Shown piece by piece: positions 7,999-17,145 of a stretch of 29,401 nucleotides of DNA. The notes below the pieces were generated by a model. The model did not search any database, had not been told where the DNA came from, and worked only from the letters and a program-made list of their open reading frames with translations. The first letter of the stretch is position 1, and each line of letters opens with the position of its first letter. The stretch is from Lachnospira sp. UBA4346. Its GTDB lineage: Bacteria; Bacillota; Clostridia; Lachnospirales; Lachnospiraceae. Both the position numbers and the translations under genes were made by a program. The stretch covers positions 1 through 29,401 of the forward strand of contig DGTC01000005.1 in the NCBI GenBank assembly GCA_002394205.1, written 5' to 3'.

Positions 7999-8102
7999 TC
8001 TTATGAAATTACGTTCTGCTTTTTTTAACTATCTGTAATGCAACAACTTTCTCATTCTATTTTTCCATTAAATTATATTAAGTCATTTCTCTTTCTCATT
8101 AA

Positions 8103-8150
8103 TATAAGTAAAAGAATCACCAGTGACATGAAATATGTCACCGGTGACTC
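8103..8150 (-). terminator. terminator of the PL9 lyase gene
   Basis: Sixteen-base arms (8114-8129 and 8135-8150), with two G-U pairs and a 5-base loop, begin 36 bases after the lyase stop. They are followed on the minus strand by TTTTACTTATA. The U-run is short but the stem is very stable. It separates the lyase from glnA, which has its own promoter just downstream. Confidence 0.75.
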
Positions 8151-8186
8151 CTGATTCATTGAAAATACAATCTGTAATTTCAAATA

Positions 8187-9302
8187 TTATTTTGTTACTG
8201 TTACACCAAATGCATTACTTCTTGTAATTGTACCATTGCTGTCCTTTACATCTACATAAATGTGTCTTGCTCCTGTTCCTGTCGCCTTCCATGTATATGT
8301 GTTCTTGTTGCTGTAACCCTGTAACTGTGTCCATGCCTTTGTTGCAGGATTATACATTACATATCTGTATGTATACTTTCCGCTTCCCTGTGCTGCTGTT
8401 GCTGTAACAGTTACTGTCTTACCAGCTGCTACTTTTGATGTACTTAACTTTGCTGTTACTGTTGGCTTGCTTGCTACTGTTACACCAAATGCCTTGCTTC
8501 TTGTTACTGTTCCATTACTGTCTTTTACTTCTACATAAAGATGTCTTGCTCCTGTTCCGGTTGCTGTCCATGTGTATGTATTCTTTGCACTGAAGCCCTG
8601 TAACTGTGTCCATGCCTTTGTTGCAGGATTATACATAATATATCTGTATGTATACTTTCCGCTTCCCTGGCTGGCTGTTGCCGTAACAGTTACCTTACCG
8701 CCTGTTGCTACCTTTGATGTACTTACCTTTGCTGTCAATGTAGGTCTTGTTGCAACTGTTACACCGTAAGCTGCACTTCTTGTAATGCTTCCATTGCTAT
8801 CCTTTACGTCTACATAGATGTGTCTTGCTCCTGTTCCGGTTGCTGTCCATGTGTATGTATTCTTGTTGCTGTAACCCTGTAATTCAGACCATGCCTTTGT
8901 TGCAGGATTGTACATCACATATCTGTATGTATACTTTCCGCTTCCCTGTGCTGCTGTTGCTGTGACAGTTACTTTATTACCTGCAACTACCTTTGATGTG
9001 CTTAACTTTGCTGCTACTGTAGGCTTACTTGCTACTGTTACACCGAATGCATTGCTTCTTGTCACTGTTCCATTGCTGTCTTTTACTTCTACATAAAGAT
9101 GTCTTGCTCCTGTTCCGGTTGCTGTCCATGTATATGTATTCTTTGCACTGAAGCCCTGTAACTGTGTCCATGCCTTTGTTGAAGGGTTGTACATAATATA
9201 TCTGTATGTATAGCTTCCACTTCCCTGACTTGCTGTCGCTGTAACAGTTACTTTACCGCCTGTTGCTACTTTTGATGTACTAATCTTTGCTGTAAGTGTT
9301 GG
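8187..9302 (-). repeat. four 279-bp coding repeats in A-B-A-B order
   Basis: These are four near-identical 93-codon units at the 3' end of the lyase gene. Odd units (A) begin TRPTLTAK and contain GFSAKNTY and HLYVEV. Even units (B) begin SKPTVTAK or SKPTVAAK and contain GYSNKNTY and HIYVDV. The 279-base period was checked on a shared 20-base stretch at 8362 and 8641. Two more diverged copies lie upstream in the gene (about 9303-9850). Confidence 0.9.
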
Positions 9303-12300
9303 TCTTGTTGCAATTGTTACACCATATGCCTTGCTTCTTACAACTGTACCTTCGCTGTCTGTTGCTTCTACATAAAAATGTCTTGCTCCACTTCCTTTTG
9401 CTGTCCATTCACATGTAGCAGATTCACTCTCCTGTACTGTTTCCCATTTCTTTGTTGCCGGTGTGTATACTAAGAACTTATATGTATACTCTCCCTGACC
9501 ACCAGCTGCTTTTGCTGTTACAGTTACTTTGTTTCCTTCTAATACATTTGTAGTGCTTGCCTTTGCTGTTACAGTTAATGGTTCTACAACTTCTTCAACT
9601 ACAACCTCAACAACATCACTTGTTGCTATATTGCCTTCACTGTCTTTTACCTGAACCTTAATATTTACAGTGCCACTCTTATTCGCTGTCCATTCAAGCG
9701 TATCTGAAGAACCACTGGCAATCTCTGTATTACCATTTAAGAATGTATATGTATATCCTTCTTTACTTCCACCAATCGCACTAGCCTTTACGACAATCTT
9801 GTCACCAACTTTTACCTGTGGTGTCGTCGTTTCTGCCATAACCATCAATTCATCTTCAACAATTTCTGTGTCACCCTGAACTACTTCCGTCTTAGCAGGT
9901 GCTACTGACTTTGCTGCATCTGATGTCACATCAAGTCTCGCCCCTGCATTTGCCGGTGCTTTATCATTTAATACTGTATAACCATGTAAATTGATTGTAC
10001 CATCTGCATTTCTCGTTGGTGCTGTAAATACGGCACTTTCAAACCATTCGTCTGTTGCCTGAACACCCTTAGAATTATATGAGTTTTCACCATTATAGAA
10101 GAAGTTGTTTTCATTTAATAATGAGAACGGAATCAAATCTTCCTGTGTTGTGTTGTCCTTCTTATTAATTGAAATCAAACCTGACACTTCCCAAGCCTTA
10201 ACATTTGATTCTTTTGTATTCAAACCTACGTTATATGATGCACCTTCAACTGAGTTATTATAAGAAATACTGTTAATAATTCTACAATCCGGACAACTGT
10301 TTGATGTAATACCCTTGGCATGGTTGTCAAATGATACACTGTTAATCAATGTATGTCCACCCTTTAACTGACCACCGCCTAACTTAAAGCCGTTACCTTC
10401 ACCATAGTCTCTGTTGTCATCTTCAAATGATAACCAACCATTGTTATACGCTACACAATTTTCAATTGTAACTGCACCAATCTCACCTGATACAGACTTT
10501 GCATACAAATCCCAGCCATCATCAATATTGTGATGTGAAATACAACCATAGAACTTATTGCCTTCACCACAAGTTAACTTTGCAGCAAAACCATCGGCAT
10601 CATTTCTGCCTGAATCACAGTTATCAAATGATTCACAGTTCTTTATTAAGTTGTCTGAAGGCCATAATCTGCCAACACGACCTGCTGTATTATCTGTCTT
10701 ACCGTCACGACTAATCTGAATACCTGTGTTTGACGCATGATTTACAGTACACATTTCAATAACATTATTATTACCACAAATCTGGATACCAACACTCTGT
10801 GCATCTTTTACATATAAACCGTAAATATGCCAATAACTACCACTTACTGTAAGCCCAGCTCCTTGGAATACAACACCATCTGTTCCATCTGTTGAAACAG
10901 ATTCTGCTACCATTGTAATTGGCTTATCCGCAGTACCGCTTACACTTCTTTGAATCTTAATCGGTCTATTATAAATACCATTCTTTAAGAAGATTGTCTG
11001 TCCCGGCTGTGCGTACTTTGTCGCTGTATCCAAATCTAATGGACTCTCTTCTGTACCCTTACCATCTGCTGTACCATCTGCTGATACAATAATTGTCTGA
11101 CCTTCTACACCATATCTGACACAAGATACATTTGTTGTCTCTGTAATTGGTGCTGTTGATGTAATATTCTCAGATGCATCCGGTGTGAATACGGACTGTA
11201 TCTGGTTAACGCCTTCCGTAATCGGAACATTTACACGAACGACATCATTCGCCTTTACTGCCTTATTCTCTACAACTGTTCCGGCAGGTCCGGATACCGT
11301 AATTTTACCATCACAGTTTGGAACATAGATATATTCATATTCTGAAGACGAACATGTATTCGTTGAATAAATTCTTCCTTCTGGTTTTACTTTTGCATCC
11401 TTATCTGCAGCAGATGTAATACCCTTACTTGCTGATTTCTCAAATCTAACATCAGATACCTTTGCAGATACCTTTCTTGAAACTGCAATACCGATTGCTA
11501 CCGTTCCATCTTCCTGAACCGATGTAAATGAGTTATCCTCTAATTCTATTGTCTGTCCATTACATGTTGCTGTATAACCTTTATCTGTCTTTTCTAAAGT
11601 AAATGTATATGTAGAACCCGGTGTAAAATCAGACTTAACTTCTGTAAACTTGTTTCCTGTTACAACTCGCTCTACACCATCATTGCTTGATGTATCGGCT
11701 GATGTATAACCCTTTACCGTTCTAAGTACCGGATTTGCCTGCTTATGACTATACATCATAGCACCTGCATAGTTAAAGTATTTGTTTGTATACCCCGGTT
11801 CTCCCCAGACATTAATTCCTAATGCATCTGCTGCAATAATACCGAAACCTGTCTGATTATCTGCTGCTGAAGCCGTCACTTCAAATGTAGCACCCATCTT
11901 GAAGTTTTCTGTATTTGGATCTATCTTTGTAAAATAATATGAGAATCCGTCTTCATCATCAGAAATCTTACCAGAATCTGAAGTTAATAATTCAATCGTA
12001 CCTTTCGTATTTGCAATAGAATCTGCTTCCATAAGATTCTGCTTCACAGCTGCAGTATCACCGGATGCCATATTAATATCTGTCACTGCCCCAGCTTCTG
12101 TTGTAAGTGTACCTTTTGTCTGCTGTGCAGAACCGATTGTTGCTACATACCACTGCTGATCTGCTGTATCTGTTACTGCAATTTCTTTTGTAGCTGTTGC
12201 AACGAATCCATCTGAATTTCTCGTTGCACGAATGACAATTTCATAGTTCTCACCTGCTGTAAGACCTGTTAATGTATAATTTCCCTGTGTTGCAGGAAGT

Positions 12301-13775
12301 GCTGAATCTACCATTGTATATTCTGCATCTGAACCAGCTGCTCTATATCCAATCGCATAAGAATCTGCATCTGCAATATTTACCCAGTCAAGATATACAC
12401 TGCCATTGCCCTTATTCTGTGCCCATGTAATTACCGGTTTTCTAACTGCCATTACATAATCATTGTATGCAGCCACTTCACTTTCCTTATTTGGTTCCCC
12501 TGTTCTCACTGCAACTGCTTTGAATGTATAATTGCCTGACCAGAGTGGTGTAAAGGATACGGTATCGACACTCGCAGCCTTCACTGTCTTTGTGCTTACT
12601 TCCTTGCCGTCTTCAAGCATAGATATACGTACATATTCTGCGCCTGCATACTTATCAATCTGTGCTGAAAAGTTTACATCAAATCCACCGTCTTCGTTCA
12701 CTGTAACTGACTTGATTTCAGGTGTTGCAACATCTTCCCATGCTACCCATGCATTCTTTGTACCCTTTGTAGCAACTGCCTTGAACACAGAAATCTTAGA
12801 GCCTTCAACATATGCATAATATGTTTTTCCAGCCTTTACGTCATATGAAACTTCTTTGTATAATGAGCTTGTTCCAGAATTTACAATTTTATCTACTTCT
12901 GTGCCTGTCTCATCTACAAACTTATATGTCTTGCCCTTATTAATCTTAACAGCCAAATCAATAGAGCCATCTTCTTCTGCTGTAAACTTTAAAGCGCCAC
13001 CACCATTTGGAATTCCATTCTCATCATATGTTGGATTACCTGGTGCATTCACAAATGGAGAATATGTAACGCCCTCTACTTCCTGTGAAGCCGGAGCTCC
13101 TGTCTCTTTATCTGCTGCAACTGCCCAATCTGTAAATACAGAGAAGCCATGGTAATTCTCTCCGACTTTTAAGCCATTCGTGAAATCTACTGATTCTGTC
13201 ACTTTCTCTGCTGACCATGTCATTCCATAAATAAATAACTTATTCTTTGGAACACACATATAATATGTCTTTCCGGCTTCTAATGAAAATGTCTTTGTTT
13301 CATACTTAGAACTTGTTCCAGCCGAATTATCAACTGTATCCAGAATTGTTCCGTCTTCCCCTACAAGTGTAAATGTTCTTCCTTTATTAACCTTTAATGC
13401 AACAGTAAGATCACCGCTTCTTTCCGGCTTTAATACAACTGCTGAACTTGTTGGAATATTATCTGCACCTACAGCTGCATTCGTGCCATTTGAAAGATAG
13501 CCAGGATATGACACGCCCTCAATGGAAGATGTACCTTCTGTATAAGTCAAATCTGTCATAACACTCAATCCCAATGACTGTCCATAATTCTGACCTACAC
13601 TATAACCGCCTGATAAATTCCATCCTTCATACGCCGCATCCGCTGCATATACCTGTACAATACCGTTTGCTCCCCTTAAAAATGGAATAGCTGTTGCCGG
13701 CATTGCTGATGTTGCCATCAATGCGGACATTGAAACAACTGCTGCCTGCTTTACAATACGTCTTGTCTTTCTCAT
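8187..13775 (-). CDS. secreted modular pectate lyase, family PL9, with tandem C-terminal repeats
   Basis: This 1862-residue protein has a Sec signal peptide (MRKTRRIVKQAAVVSMSALM ... YAADA). In order: two related ~145-residue beta-rich modules (about 46-190, 195-340) sharing the SVMTDLTY/SVFTDWAV and AGKTYY motifs; an Ig-like stretch (345-445); a fibronectin type III module (446-535); a concanavalin-like module (540-790); and the right-handed beta-helix catalytic domain (about 890-1285). In the helix, D1061 in DADGFAAKL and D1085, D1086 and D1089 in DDGWDLY match the calcium-binding aspartates of Dickeya Pel9A in spacing. K1131 in GNGFKLGG is the likely catalytic base. Six ~93-residue Ig-like repeats follow (1310-1862). 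It probably cleaves polygalacturonate by beta-elimination outside the cell. The repeats may bind wall or glycan. No LPxTG or SLH anchor is seen. The start follows GGAGAAGGG. Confidence 0.88.
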   Translation of the reverse strand: MRKTRRIVKQAAVVSMSALMATSAMPATAIPFLRGANGIVQVYAADAAYEGWNLSGGYSVGQNYGQSLGLSVMTDLTYTEGTSSIEGVSYPGYLSNGTNAAVGADNIPTSSAVVLKPERSGDLTVALKVNKGRTFTLVGEDGTILDTVDNSAGTSSKYETKTFSLEAGKTYYMCVPKNKLFIYGMTWSAEKVTESVDFTNGLKVGENYHGFSVFTDWAVAADKETGAPASQEVEGVTYSPFVNAPGNPTYDENGIPNGGGALKFTAEEDGSIDLAVKINKGKTYKFVDETGTEVDKIVNSGTSSLYKEVSYDVKAGKTYYAYVEGSKISVFKAVATKGTKNAWVAWEDVATPEIKSVTVNEDGGFDVNFSAQIDKYAGAEYVRISMLEDGKEVSTKTVKAASVDTVSFTPLWSGNYTFKAVAVRTGEPNKESEVAAYNDYVMAVRKPVITWAQNKGNGSVYLDWVNIADADSYAIGYRAAGSDAEYTMVDSALPATQGNYTLTGLTAGENYEIVIRATRNSDGFVATATKEIAVTDTADQQWYVATIGSAQQTKGTLTTEAGAVTDINMASGDTAAVKQNLMEADSIANTKGTIELLTSDSGKISDDEDGFSYYFTKIDPNTENFKMGATFEVTASAADNQTGFGIIAADALGINVWGEPGYTNKYFNYAGAMMYSHKQANPVLRTVKGYTSADTSSNDGVERVVTGNKFTEVKSDFTPGSTYTFTLEKTDKGYTATCNGQTIELEDNSFTSVQEDGTVAIGIAVSRKVSAKVSDVRFEKSASKGITSAADKDAKVKPEGRIYSTNTCSSSEYEYIYVPNCDGKITVSGPAGTVVENKAVKANDVVRVNVPITEGVNQIQSVFTPDASENITSTAPITETTNVSCVRYGVEGQTIIVSADGTADGKGTEESPLDLDTATKYAQPGQTIFLKNGIYNRPIKIQRSVSGTADKPITMVAESVSTDGTDGVVFQGAGLTVSGSYWHIYGLYVKDAQSVGIQICGNNNVIEMCTVNHASNTGIQISRDGKTDNTAGRVGRLWPSDNLIKNCESFDNCDSGRNDADGFAAKLTCGEGNKFYGCISHHNIDDGWDLYAKSVSGEIGAVTIENCVAYNNGWLSFEDDNRDYGEGNGFKLGGGQLKGGHTLINSVSFDNHAKGITSNSCPDCRIINSISYNNSVEGASYNVGLNTKESNVKAWEVSGLISINKKDNTTQEDLIPFSLLNENNFFYNGENSYNSKGVQATDEWFESAVFTAPTRNADGTINLHGYTVLNDKAPANAGARLDVTSDAAKSVAPAKTEVVQGDTEIVEDELMVMAETTTPQVKVGDKIVVKASAIGGSKEGYTYTFLNGNTEIASGSSDTLEWTANKSGTVNIKVQVKDSEGNIATSDVVEVVVEEVVEPLTVTAKASTTNVLEGNKVTVTAKAAGGQGEYTYKFLVYTPATKKWETVQESESATCEWTAKGSGARHFYVEATDSEGTVVRSKAYGVTIATRPTLTAKISTSKVATGGKVTVTATASQGSGSYTYRYIMYNPSTKAWTQLQGFSAKNTYTWTATGTGARHLYVEVKDSNGTVTRSNAFGVTVASKPTVAAKLSTSKVVAGNKVTVTATAAQGSGKYTYRYVMYNPATKAWSELQGYSNKNTYTWTATGTGARHIYVDVKDSNGSITRSAAYGVTVATRPTLTAKVSTSKVATGGKVTVTATASQGSGKYTYRYIMYNPATKAWTQLQGFSAKNTYTWTATGTGARHLYVEVKDSNGTVTRSKAFGVTVASKPTVTAKLSTSKVAAGKTVTVTATAAQGSGKYTYRYVMYNPATKAWTQLQGYSNKNTYTWKATGTGARHIYVDVKDSNGTITRSNAFGVTVTK

Positions 13776-13951
13776 AAAAACCCTTCTCCAATTTCTTTTT
13801 ATTCATTTTATCTAACAAATATCTAAAAATTCCAGTTTTTCTCTTGTATCTTTCAATTTAAGTTTAATATCTAAAACACCATGATATAAATATTATACAA
13901 TTCACAAACTTTCTTTTTTTATTTTTTGTTAGATTTAACCAACTGAGTACA

Positions 13952-13980
13952 AGTATACCTTTTTGACACTAGATAGTCAA
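13952..13980 (-). promoter_or_regulatory. promoter of the PL9 lyase, overlapping an inverted repeat
   Basis: The minus strand reads TTGACT (13975-13980), 17 bases, TATACT (13952-13957). The -35 is half of an inverted repeat, TTGAC-N8-GTCAA (13963-13980), so a repressor could bind there. The leader is about 170 bases, long and A/T-rich, with TTTTAGATATT occurring twice. Apart from this promoter and the capA promoter, I see no gene in 13776-14216. Confidence 0.65.
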
Positions 13981-14144
13981 TACTAATCTGTATCATTTTC
14001 CCGGCATTTTACAGATTCTTTTCTGATTACGCCTTGAAACTGTTCCCTTTTTCTTGTATGATGAACATTGTATAATTTGGATGTTATATCTTTATATCTG
14101 ATGGTTCAACAACATAATAACTTTCTTTTTATGTTTATATGTAA

Positions 14145-14172
14145 TTGCAGACGAACCTAATATTGATATAAT
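14145..14172 (+). promoter_or_regulatory. promoter of the CapA-like gene
   Basis: The plus strand reads TTGCAG (14145-14150), 16 bases, TATAAT (14167-14172). Transcription would start about 38 bases before the ATG at 14217. Confidence 0.6.
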
Positions 14173-14216
14173 TTTCACAATATACTATTACAACTATATA
14201 TTAAGGGAGAAAAACT

Positions 14217-15491
14217 ATGACAAACAGAGTACGAATGAATGAATCACGTCGTCGTAAACGCCATTCTTTACACGCACTTCTTGCACTTTTGGTATTTTCT
14301 GTCATCTGCCTTGTTGGACTTGGTATCGGATTATCTGCCTGCTCAAATAAAAATGCAGATTCTACCGCGTCAAATCAGACAGAAACAACAACACAGGAAG
14401 AGACGACAACCGTTCCACCAGATGTTGAAATTGACATTATGATGATTGGTGATATTCTTGCACATGAAGGTGTCTACAACAGTGGACTTCAAGATGACGG
14501 CACTTATAACTTTGATCATTTGTTTAAAAATATCTCAAGTGATATCAAGGCTGCCGATGTAAGTATTGTTAATCAGGAAGCTATTCTTGGTGGTACTGAA
14601 TTAGGATTAAGCGGTTATCCAAACTTTAACAGTCCTTATGAAATCGGTGATGCTGAGGTAAAGGCCGGTTTCAATGTTATTCTTCACGCAACGAACCACA
14701 CATTAGATAAAGGTCTTCGTGGTGTTGAAAACTGCATGAATTTCTGGAAAACAAAACATCCGGAAACTGCTGTATTAGGTATTAACGAAACAGAAGAAGA
14801 TTATAACAACATTTATGTATACAACAAAGACGGATTTAAGATTGCCATTTTAAATTATACCTATGGTACAAATGGTATTCCGCTTCCGGAATCAAAGCCA
14901 TATGTTGTAAATATGCTTGATGAAGATAAAATAACAGAAGATGTTACAAAAGCAAAACAGCTTGCCGATATGGTTGTTGTCTGCCCACACTGGGGTACAG
15001 AATATGTATACAAACCGGATTCAAATCAGGTATATTGGACAAACCTTTTCATGCGTCTTGGTGTTGATGTTGTTCTTGGCGGACATCCACACGTTATGGA
15101 ACCTGTGGAAGTTCTGACAGATGACACAACCGGACATCAGATGCTTGTATATTACTCACTTGGCAACTTTGTATCTAATCAGGATAAAAAGCCTCGTATG
15201 CTCGGCGGTATGGCAAAAGTTTCCCTCGTAAAGAAGGGCACTGACAACAGCTGCTATATTAAAGATTACAGCTATACCCCAATTGTTACACAGAAATTAT
15301 TTGGTCAGGGACTCATTACTGCATATAAATTATATGATTATACGGAAGATTTGGCTGCTGCAAATGCAATTCGAAATGACAGTGGCAATGCTGATTTCTC
15401 ATTATCATACTGTCAGGAATTATGTAAGTTGGTATTCGGTGATGCATATGATGAAACAACTTCTACCGTACACGAAGTGTTAGTTCCTTAA
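14217..15491 (+). CDS. CapA family lipoprotein (PGA_cap metallophosphoesterase fold)
   Basis: This is a 424-residue protein with an N-terminal hydrophobic segment ending in the lipobox GLSAC (Cys about residue 42), then a Thr/Glu-rich linker. The body has the CapA/PgsA pattern: MMIGDILAHEGV, VNQEAILGG, HATNHTLDKG, VVCPHWGTEY and GGHPHVMEPVE. These supply the Asp, Asn and His metal ligands of the calcineurin-like fold. CapA of Bacillus takes part in poly-gamma-glutamate synthesis and export, but no capB, capC or capD is present, so a role with another surface polymer is possible. The gene is single, with its own promoter and terminator. GGGAG precedes the ATG. Confidence 0.85.
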   Translation: MTNRVRMNESRRRKRHSLHALLALLVFSVICLVGLGIGLSACSNKNADSTASNQTETTTQEETTTVPPDVEIDIMMIGDILAHEGVYNSGLQDDGTYNFDHLFKNISSDIKAADVSIVNQEAILGGTELGLSGYPNFNSPYEIGDAEVKAGFNVILHATNHTLDKGLRGVENCMNFWKTKHPETAVLGINETEEDYNNIYVYNKDGFKIAILNYTYGTNGIPLPESKPYVVNMLDEDKITEDVTKAKQLADMVVVCPHWGTEYVYKPDSNQVYWTNLFMRLGVDVVLGGHPHVMEPVEVLTDDTTGHQMLVYYSLGNFVSNQDKKPRMLGGMAKVSLVKKGTDNSCYIKDYSYTPIVTQKLFGQGLITAYKLYDYTEDLAAANAIRNDSGNADFSLSYCQELCKLVFGDAYDETTSTVHEVLVP

Positions 15492-15534
15492 TCCTATAAT
15501 GACATTGTAAAAAGAATACTATTTTTAACAAATA

Positions 15535-15576
15535 AAACAGCTCAGCGATTTATCTATTTTAATCTCTGAGCTGTTT
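15535..15576 (+). terminator. terminator after the CapA-like gene
   Basis: The 11-base arms AAACAGCTCAG (15535-15545) and CTGAGCTGTTT (15566-15576) flank a 20-base A/T loop. The hairpin lies 43 bases after the stop. It sits between convergent genes and may also stop the transporter transcript arriving from the other strand. Confidence 0.7.
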
Positions 15577-15657
15577 CTATTGAATTCATCTATTTATTTG
15601 TTTCATCTATCTTACTAAATTTATGTCAATCTTCGCTTATCCCATTCCCCAATGTTT

Positions 15658-16668
15658 TTAAGCAGCTTTCTTCTGTACCTCTTTCTTCTTATCAAAACTT
15701 GCAAACAGACCTGCAAGTAATGTACCGGAAATAGAATGCCATACACAAGATACCGCACAAATAATGGCTGCTTCCGGAGCTGCTGCAAACTGTGGCGTAG
15801 TCGTTGCAAGATTCGTTGCAAGACCTGCATTCTGCATGCCTACTTCAATCGAGATAGTTCTTCTCTTAGAAACATTCATTCCGACAAGTTTACCTGCACC
15901 ATAACCTAATGCGTAACCTAAGCTGTTATGTAATAATACAGCAACAAAAATAACCACACCTGATGTAAAGAACTTGCTGCCCTGTGAAGCAATAACACCG
16001 CCAACAACACATGCAAGACCTAATACGGCAACACCCGGCATAATCTTCTGCACTTCCTGATATGTCTTATTCTTTCCTAAATAATGATTCAACACAAATC
16101 CCAATGCAACCGGCAAAATAACTGTTTCTACAATGGAAACAAACATTGACAAACCTTTAACAGTGATTGTTGTTCCACTTGCAAGCAGCGATACCATAAG
16201 TGGTGTCATCACCGGTGAAAGAATTGTAGATACCGTTGTCATTCCTACTGAGAATGCAACATCTCCACCGCACAGATATGACATAATATTAGATGATACA
16301 CCACCCGGACAGCAACCTACAAGAATCAATCCTAATGCAATCGCATCCGGCAGACGTAACAGCTTCGTTAATGCAAATGCTAAAAATGGCATAATAAAGT
16401 ACTGTGCAATTGCACCTACCGCAATATCAAATGGTCTTTTCTTTAATTCCTTAAAATCTTCTGTTGACAATGTAAGTCCCATACTAAACATAATAATACC
16501 GATGATAATCGACTGACTGGTAAACTTATTCCCTACCGGATCTACAAATAATTTCTGGTTTACCCATGTCATCAGACCTGGAACTAGAAATGTAACAACC
16601 GCAATTGCGATAACAACTGCCGATGTGTAATTGGATAAAAATTTGCTTACTTTCTGTAATGCTTTCAT
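15658..16668 (-). CDS. BASS/SBF-family sodium-dependent transporter under T-box control
   Basis: This is a 336-residue membrane protein with about nine or ten hydrophobic segments. The bile-acid:sodium symporter (SBF) family pattern is clear: IIGIIMFSMGLTLS near residue 55, LGLILVGCCPGGVSSNIMSYL, GDVAFSVGMTTVSTILSPVMTPL, and SIEVGMQNAGLATNLA near the C-terminal half. Bacterial relatives carry organic acids such as ketopantoate (PanS) or unknown anions rather than bile acids. AGGAGG lies 7 bases before the ATG. A T-box leader upstream, best read as isoleucine-responsive, suggests a substrate tied to branched-chain amino acid supply, for example a 2-oxo acid. That substrate is inference. The gene is monocistronic. 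Confidence 0.9.
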   Translation of the reverse strand: MKALQKVSKFLSNYTSAVVIAIAVVTFLVPGLMTWVNQKLFVDPVGNKFTSQSIIIGIIMFSMGLTLSTEDFKELKKRPFDIAVGAIAQYFIMPFLAFALTKLLRLPDAIALGLILVGCCPGGVSSNIMSYLCGGDVAFSVGMTTVSTILSPVMTPLMVSLLASGTTITVKGLSMFVSIVETVILPVALGFVLNHYLGKNKTYQEVQKIMPGVAVLGLACVVGGVIASQGSKFFTSGVVIFVAVLLHNSLGYALGYGAGKLVGMNVSKRRTISIEVGMQNAGLATNLATTTPQFAAAPEAAIICAVSCVWHSISGTLLAGLFASFDKKKEVQKKAA

Positions 16669-16679
16669 AACATTTCCTC

Positions 16680-16795
16680 CTCGAATATTCCAACGATTTT
16701 ATTTCACTTGAATATAATATACAAACGCTCGAATATCCTAATAAGAGAAAAGGGATTCATCTTGACGGTATCATTTCTTATAATTATTTGAATAT
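16680..16795 (-). repeat. four copies of a (C)TYGAATAT motif before the transporter
   Basis: Plus-strand CTCGAATAT occurs at 16680-16688 and 16728-16736. Variants occur at 16707-16715 (CTTGAATAT) and 16787-16795 (TTTGAATAT). They lie between the T-box terminator and the transporter start, the first abutting the ribosome binding site. They could be protein sites, or chance in A/T-rich DNA. Confidence 0.35.
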
Positions 16796-16831
16796 CAAAA
16801 GGTGCATTTTATGTTTTGAAGCACCTTTTGA
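16795..16831 (-). repeat. perfect 11-base inverted repeat downstream of the T-box
   Basis: TCAAAAGGTGC (16795-16805) and GCACCTTTTGA (16821-16831) enclose a 15-base loop. The repeat lies 20 bases beyond the T-box terminator and well before the transporter ATG. It lacks a following U-run, so it may be an operator or a second RNA structure rather than a terminator. Confidence 0.6.
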
Positions 16832-16850
16832 CACGCAAATCCTGCAATAT

Positions 16851-16886
16851 AAAAAAAGCCCCTTCCAGACTAAAATCTGAAAGGGA
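16851..16886 (-). terminator. T-box-controlled intrinsic terminator
   Basis: The minus strand forms CCCTTTCAGA / TCTGGAAGGGG with a short A/T loop, followed by seven U. It competes with the antiterminator formed by the T-box core just upstream, and lies about 185 bases before the transporter start. Confidence 0.85.
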
Positions 16887-17100
16887 CGAATATAATCCGT
16901 GTTACCACCCAACTTCTGTTGTACATGCAAAATACATATACATACAGCACTTCACGTACTTCATACGCTATCCTGATAACGGAGGATACCGGCTCAATCT
17001 ACTTTGTTCAACGGGCTTCTCTGAGATGATAATTTCCTTAAGGCATTACTTGTTTCCAGCAACCACAAGCTCTCTGTAAATGTTTGTTTAAGAAAATCTT
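16851..17100 (-). ncRNA. T-box riboswitch, probable isoleucine (AUC) specifier
   Basis: On the minus strand the leader shows Stem I landmarks ACAGAGAGC (about 17070-17078) and GGTTGCTGGAAACAAG, a specifier region AATTATCATCTCAGAG with ATC placed directly before the conserved A, and the Stem III-type segment GAACAAAGTAGATTGAGCCGG. Then come the T-box core GTTGGGTGGTAACACGG (16897-16914) and an intrinsic terminator. The bulge base after UGG is U, which fits a tRNA with discriminator A. The T-box reads the charging state of its tRNA and permits read-through when it is uncharged. The class is certain; the AUC (Ile) reading comes from aligning to the family consensus from memory. Confidence 0.9.
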
Positions 17101-17145
17101 GTTCTCTTCTTCGAAATTCTGTATAACTATTCAAATGTTGTTTCT

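Noticed and set aside
8187..9302. CRISPR-like or satellite DNA repeats
   Set aside because: The 279-base period is an exact multiple of three, is in frame inside the lyase, and has no spacers.
16741..16790. Plus-strand promoter TTGACG ... TATAAT
   Set aside because: The spacer is only 11 bases, too short for a sigma-A promoter, and no plus-strand gene follows closely.
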